Shown piece by piece: positions 60,843 through 64,000 of a stretch of DNA of 64,000 bases. The notes beneath the pieces are model-generated. The model had not been told where the DNA came from. It saw nothing but the letters and a program-made list of their open reading frames with translations, and made no database searches. A program made the position numbers and the translations under genes. How positions within the stretch are numbered: the stretch's first letter is position 1; every line of letters begins with the position of its first letter. The stretch is from Piromyces finnis (Eukaryota > Neocallimastigomycota > Neocallimastigomycetes > Neocallimastigales > Neocallimastigaceae): NCBI GenBank assembly GCA_002104945.1, contig MCFH01000056.1:241501-305500 (forward strand). The letters run 5' to 3'.

Positions 60843-61168
60843 TTTTATTTTATTTTATTTTATTTTATTTTATTTTATTTTATTTTATTTTATTTTATTT
60901 TATTTTATTTTATTTTATTTTATTTTATTTTATTTTATTTTATTTTATTTTATTTTATTTTATTTTATTTTTATTTTATTTTATTTTATTTTATTTTATT
61001 TTATTTTATTTTATTTTATTTTATTTTATTTTATTTTATTTTATTTTATTTTATTTTATTTTATTTTATTTTATTTTATTTTATTTTATTTTATTTTATT
61101 TTATTTTATTTTTATTTTATTTTATTTTATTTTATTTTATTTTATTTTATTTTATTTTATTTTATTTT
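60843..61168. repeat. (TTTTA)n microsatellite, about 65 units
   Basis: About 325 bp of almost pure pentanucleotide with only two single-T slips (near 60,970 and 61,111). Confidence 0.97.
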
Positions 61169-61200
61169 AAAACAAAGCTTTCAAACATTGAATTCCAAAT

Positions 61201-61310
61201 GAAATCAAGTTTGAGGGGAATGCTAGAAATTATCAAATTTTATTATAAACTTTATTCATTAGTAAAATGTAGTTAACCTAATGTAATGTATTGATAATGT
61301 ATGTTGTAAC
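61201..61310 (+). other. Polypurine tract and start of a gypsy 3' LTR
   Basis: AAGTTTGAGGGGAA followed by TGCTAGAAATTATC (from 61,218) has the layout of a polypurine tract and LTR start. The following TAATGTATTGATAATGTATG matches the inverted fragment at 50.3-50.4 kb. It probably closes the gypsy relic at 57.9 kb. Confidence 0.55.
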
Positions 61311-61816
61311 AACGCGAAAGACTCAGGTTAACACAATACTAATTAACTATTTTTTGTATTAATATAATATTTTATTAATAATTTTATTATTTAATATTAT
61401 TAATACAAATTAACCTTAATACTAATTCTAAAGACTAAATTTACATGAATTTTATAAATTATTTATATAATATTTCTTTATTAATAATAATAATAATAAT
61501 GATTAAAATAAGAATATTAACATGTATTTATATTTTCTTTTAAATTTAAACTATTTACATTAAAATAATAAAATTAATAACTATTTACAATAAAAGTAAT
61601 AAGAGTAATTAAAAATAACAATAAAAGAAATAATTAAAAGTTAAAGAATATAAAAAGTTGTTTATTTTACAATTAATTAAAGTAATAATTATTTTTAATA
61701 TTTTAATAAAAGTGTTTAATTATATTATTTTATAACATGAATTATTATATTTGTTTACTTTTAAAGTGTAATTTACTAACGAAGTTATTAAATATTTAAT
61801 TTAACAAAAGTTATAT
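61311..61816. other. AT-rich sequence, probably LTR remainder
   Basis: No coding signal is seen; the boundary with the next LTR is set by TGTAAAATAATAA at 61,817. Confidence 0.45.
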
Positions 61817-62533
61817 TGTAAAATAATAATTATAAAACAGATTATTATTTTTACAATAAAACACAAAAAAAATAAAAAAAATTTAAACACTAAAATTTAA
61901 ATAAAAAATTTTCAACTAATATTTCTTTTTTAAAAGTTATTAACTATATAATAGTCAATAACAACTACATTTATTTAAAATTTGGAAAAAGTACATGTAT
62001 TTATATTTTTTCTTATTTACATTCATTATATATACTTTTTATTCAATTATACATATATTTAATATAAAATAAACAAAACTAATTTAATACAAATTTAAAT
62101 CAATAATAAAATAACAAAGCTATTCTAAAACTAATTAAATACACTTTTGATTCAATTTAAGTAAACTACAAATTGAATACAATCCATGTATTACCTATAT
62201 ATTAATTAAATATTAATAATACTATTTATTTTATATTTATTATTAAAAATGCTAATTTAAAACTACGCTAAAGTTAATAAACTAATTTTAATTAAATAAA
62301 AACTTTTTTAAGATTTAATTTGAATATTTAAAATATTTAAATTTAATTATCCATTAATTTAAATATTTATCCAAATTTTATTTTTTAACTTTGATATTTT
62401 AAAATTAATTATTATTTAATTATTCCATGAATTTTATATAATAAATTTTATAAATAATTTTTTCATTAAAATATCAAAATTATTGTTTAATAATTATTAA
62501 TTAATTATTAAATAATTTAAAGATATCTTTACA
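61817..62533 (-). repeat. 3' LTR of the minus-strand gypsy element, about 717 bp
   Basis: Plus-strand ends are TGTAAAATAATAA and GATATCTTTACA, matching the 59,073-59,827 solo LTR in reverse. The element body (chromodomain, integrase) begins immediately to the right. Confidence 0.75.
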
Positions 62534-62564
62534 ATCTCGCCCTTTAAATCGAGCTCCTGCGAGA

Positions 62565-62939
62565 TTATTTTCTCGAAGGTATTTCAATAACAAATGGTCT
62601 ATACTTTGATCTGATCATACCTTCGCCATTTAGTTCACCAATGTATTCATTGTTCTTATTCTTTATAATCCGTTTGTTTCTTCTATAGAATTCTTGAATC
62701 AATTTCTTGTCAAGAATTTGATTCTCGGGAACCCATCTATTTTCATTTGAATCTAAATTTTTATAAGTCAAAAGAAAGGATTTCTTTTTGTTATATGTTC
62801 TTTCTTTGATAATCTTATCGGGAATCTTATCAATAGTATCAGTAGTCAAGTTAATGTTTTTTCTTTTCCCATTATCCGTTCTATCTTTAAATTTGTTGTT
62901 AATGTAAGGCTCTAATAATGATACATGAAAGACTGGATG
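62565..62939 (-). CDS. Gypsy integrase C-terminus with chromodomain
   Basis: In the same frame as the integrase core beyond one TGA, it reads HPVFHVSLLEPYINNKFKDR, then DKIPDKIIKERTYNKKKSFL and LTYKNLDSNENRWVPENQIL. KIIKER...FLLTYKNLD..ENRWVPENQI is a chromodomain, which in chromoviruses steers integration toward marked chromatin. The end is at 62,565 (RKxx stop, ETPSRK-like tail). Confidence 0.85.
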   Translation of the reverse strand, partial: HPVFHVSLLEPYINNKFKDRTDNGKRKNINLTTDTIDKIPDKIIKERTYNKKKSFLLTYKNLDSNENRWVPENQILDKKLIQEFYRRNKRIIKNKNNEYIGELNGEGMIRSKYRPFVIEIPSRK

Positions 62940-63755
62940 TCAACGTAAATTGTTTGGTAATTTTAATTCAAATGCTAAAGGACTTACTCTTTTAATTATC
63001 TTAAATGGTCCTAACATTTGATCGGATAGCTTTCTTTTTACATTTTTATTCGAAGGATTGATTCCTTTTAATAACCAAACTTTCATTCCAATTTCAAATT
63101 TTGGTGATTCCATCCTGTTTTGATCTGCATACTTTTTATAAGTTTCTTTAGCATGATCAAGATTTTCTTTTAAGAGTTTAATATTTTTATTAATATCTAG
63201 AATTCTTTGTTCAGCCCTATTTGGTTTATCAGCTGAGGGGATTTCAATATTAAACTTAGGGTTGAATCCATAGTTTGCATAAAAAGGGGATTGATTAATT
63301 GATTGCTGTAATGTATTGTTATAGGCAAATTCAGCAAAAGGTAATAAATCAACCCAATTATTTTGTTTCTCATTTATGAAACAACGGAGATATTGTTCTA
63401 ATATCCCGTTTACCCTCTCCGTTTGACCATCAGTCTGTGGATGGTTAGCAGTAGAAAACTTTAGATCTATATTAAGTAAATCACACAGACGATTCCAAAA
63501 CTCGGAAGTAAATCGAGTCCCTCTGTCAGAAACAATAGAATCAGGAAAACCATGTAATTTGAAGATATTATTAATAAAAATGTCAGCTGCGATAGATGCG
63601 GTAGGCAAACATCTTAAAGGGATAAAATGCGCCATTTTAGTTAATCTATCAACAACAACCATAATGGTGGTCATGTCTTTGGATTTTGGCAATTCAACAA
63701 TAAAATCCATAGACAATTCGGACCAGGCTCTTTCAGGAGTAGATAGAGGAGACAA
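62940..63755 (-). CDS. Gypsy integrase catalytic core
   Basis: The core reads LSTPERAWSELSMDFIVELP, VVVDRLTKMAHFIPL, FPDSIVSDRGTRFTSEFWN, NHPQTDGQTERVNGILEQYL and WVDLLPFAEFAYNNT. The catalytic triad is visible: Asp in MDFIVELP, Asp in SDRGTRF and Glu in NGILEQYL. It ends in the GPY-like segment LSDQMLGPFKIIKRVSPLAF then FELKLPNNLR. The true start is upstream, as the reading frame before 63,755 is shifted. Confidence 0.9.
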   Translation of the reverse strand: MSPLSTPERAWSELSMDFIVELPKSKDMTTIMVVVDRLTKMAHFIPLRCLPTASIAADIFINNIFKLHGFPDSIVSDRGTRFTSEFWNRLCDLLNIDLKFSTANHPQTDGQTERVNGILEQYLRCFINEKQNNWVDLLPFAEFAYNNTLQQSINQSPFYANYGFNPKFNIEIPSADKPNRAEQRILDINKNIKLLKENLDHAKETYKKYADQNRMESPKFEIGMKVWLLKGINPSNKNVKRKLSDQMLGPFKIIKRVSPLAFELKLPNNLR

Positions 63756-63775
63756 TAACCCTATGGTTTATGTCT

Positions 63776-64000
63776 TGGAACTTTAGCCCTACAGCAAGTT
63801 TCACAAGATTTGACAAATTTTTTAACATCAACATAATATTTAGGCCACCAGAAATTTCGGCTAATTAATTCAATAGTCTTATTAATACCAAAGTGACCAG
63901 CCGAAATAGAATTATGATAGATTTCAAGAACTCTTGTTCTTAACTCAACTGGAACATAAATAAGATCGTTATAAAGTAAATACCCATCCTTATCGATTTT
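63776..64000 (-). CDS. Gypsy integrase zinc-binding (HHCC) segment, partial
   Basis: The segment reads KIDKDGYLLYNDLIYVPVEL, RVLEIYHNSISAGHFGINKT and IELISRNFWWPKYYVDVKKF, then CETCCRAKVPRHKP. The H..H..C..C pattern (HNSISAGHFG and CETC) is the integrase HHCC finger. The frame stops at TAG just before the shifted core frame. Confidence 0.85.

Larger units (their letters stand above)
62565..64000 (-). mobile_element. Ty3/gypsy chromovirus-type element, 3' pol, runs off right edge
   Basis: Minus-strand order from the edge: RNase H-integrase spacer and zinc finger, integrase core, GPY-like C-terminal domain and chromodomain, then the 3' LTR. Two lesions are visible. One is a frameshift near 63,757-63,775 between the zinc finger and core. 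The other is a TGA at 62,940-62,942, where the family motif reads (R)IHPVFHVSLLEPY. Both are single changes, so the element is recent. Gag, protease and RT lie beyond the window. Confidence 0.88.

Overview
The window looks like a chromosome segment of an extremely AT-rich fungus, most likely an anaerobic gut fungus (Neocallimastigomycota). The reasons are a base composition of very roughly 80-85% A+T by eye, long AAT and ATT runs that encode Asn tracts, short AT-rich GT-AG introns, a secreted SGNH/GDSL-type esterase, ankyrin fragments, Tad-like LINEs and Ty3/gypsy elements with a chromodomain. The organism is inferred, not proven; Dictyostelium-like genomes share several of these traits. Most of the window is mobile-element debris and AT-rich spacer.

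Layout. 0.1-0.4 kb: exons of a probable secreted Cys-containing protein. 0.7-5.4 kb: a complete non-autonomous LTR element (two 217-bp LTRs, 5-bp target duplication, polypurine tract) carrying a broken seryl-tRNA synthetase fragment. 7.5-8.9 kb: a broken secreted-protein gene swollen by an AAT repeat. 9.3-12.5 kb: LINE and ankyrin relics. 13.0-14.1 kb: a four-exon SGNH/GDSL esterase. 15.5-17.4 kb: a rearranged second copy of the LTR element. 18.7-19.4 kb: an unrecognised spliced gene. 24.3-24.9 kb: a non-TALE (HD2-like) homeodomain gene. 27.9-45.0 kb: a large inverted repeat around a LINE, each arm holding an identical TALE (HD1-like) homeodomain gene. 46.2 kb: a 50-residue ORF ending in a CaaX box. 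47.1-48.7 kb: an HMG-box gene. 50.6-54.5 kb: a third, diverged TALE gene followed directly by a decayed copy of the HD2-like gene. 54.5-57.5 kb: LTR-element copies. 57.9-64 kb: two Ty3/gypsy elements, nested solo LTRs and a (TTTTA)n array of about 325 bp.

The central interest is about 30 kb (24-54.5 kb) that gathers the gene classes of fungal sex loci: TALE HD1-like genes, a non-TALE HD2-like gene, an HMG-box gene and a possible prenylated pheromone precursor. All are embedded in inverted and direct repeats and transposons. The homeodomain genes share a 6-nt microexon inside recognition helix 3; without it the homeodomain is two residues short. No open reading frame caller would join these exons, so the genes appear truncated until spliced by eye. 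Function as a mating-type or sex-like locus is inference; the domains and splice structures are read directly from the sequence.
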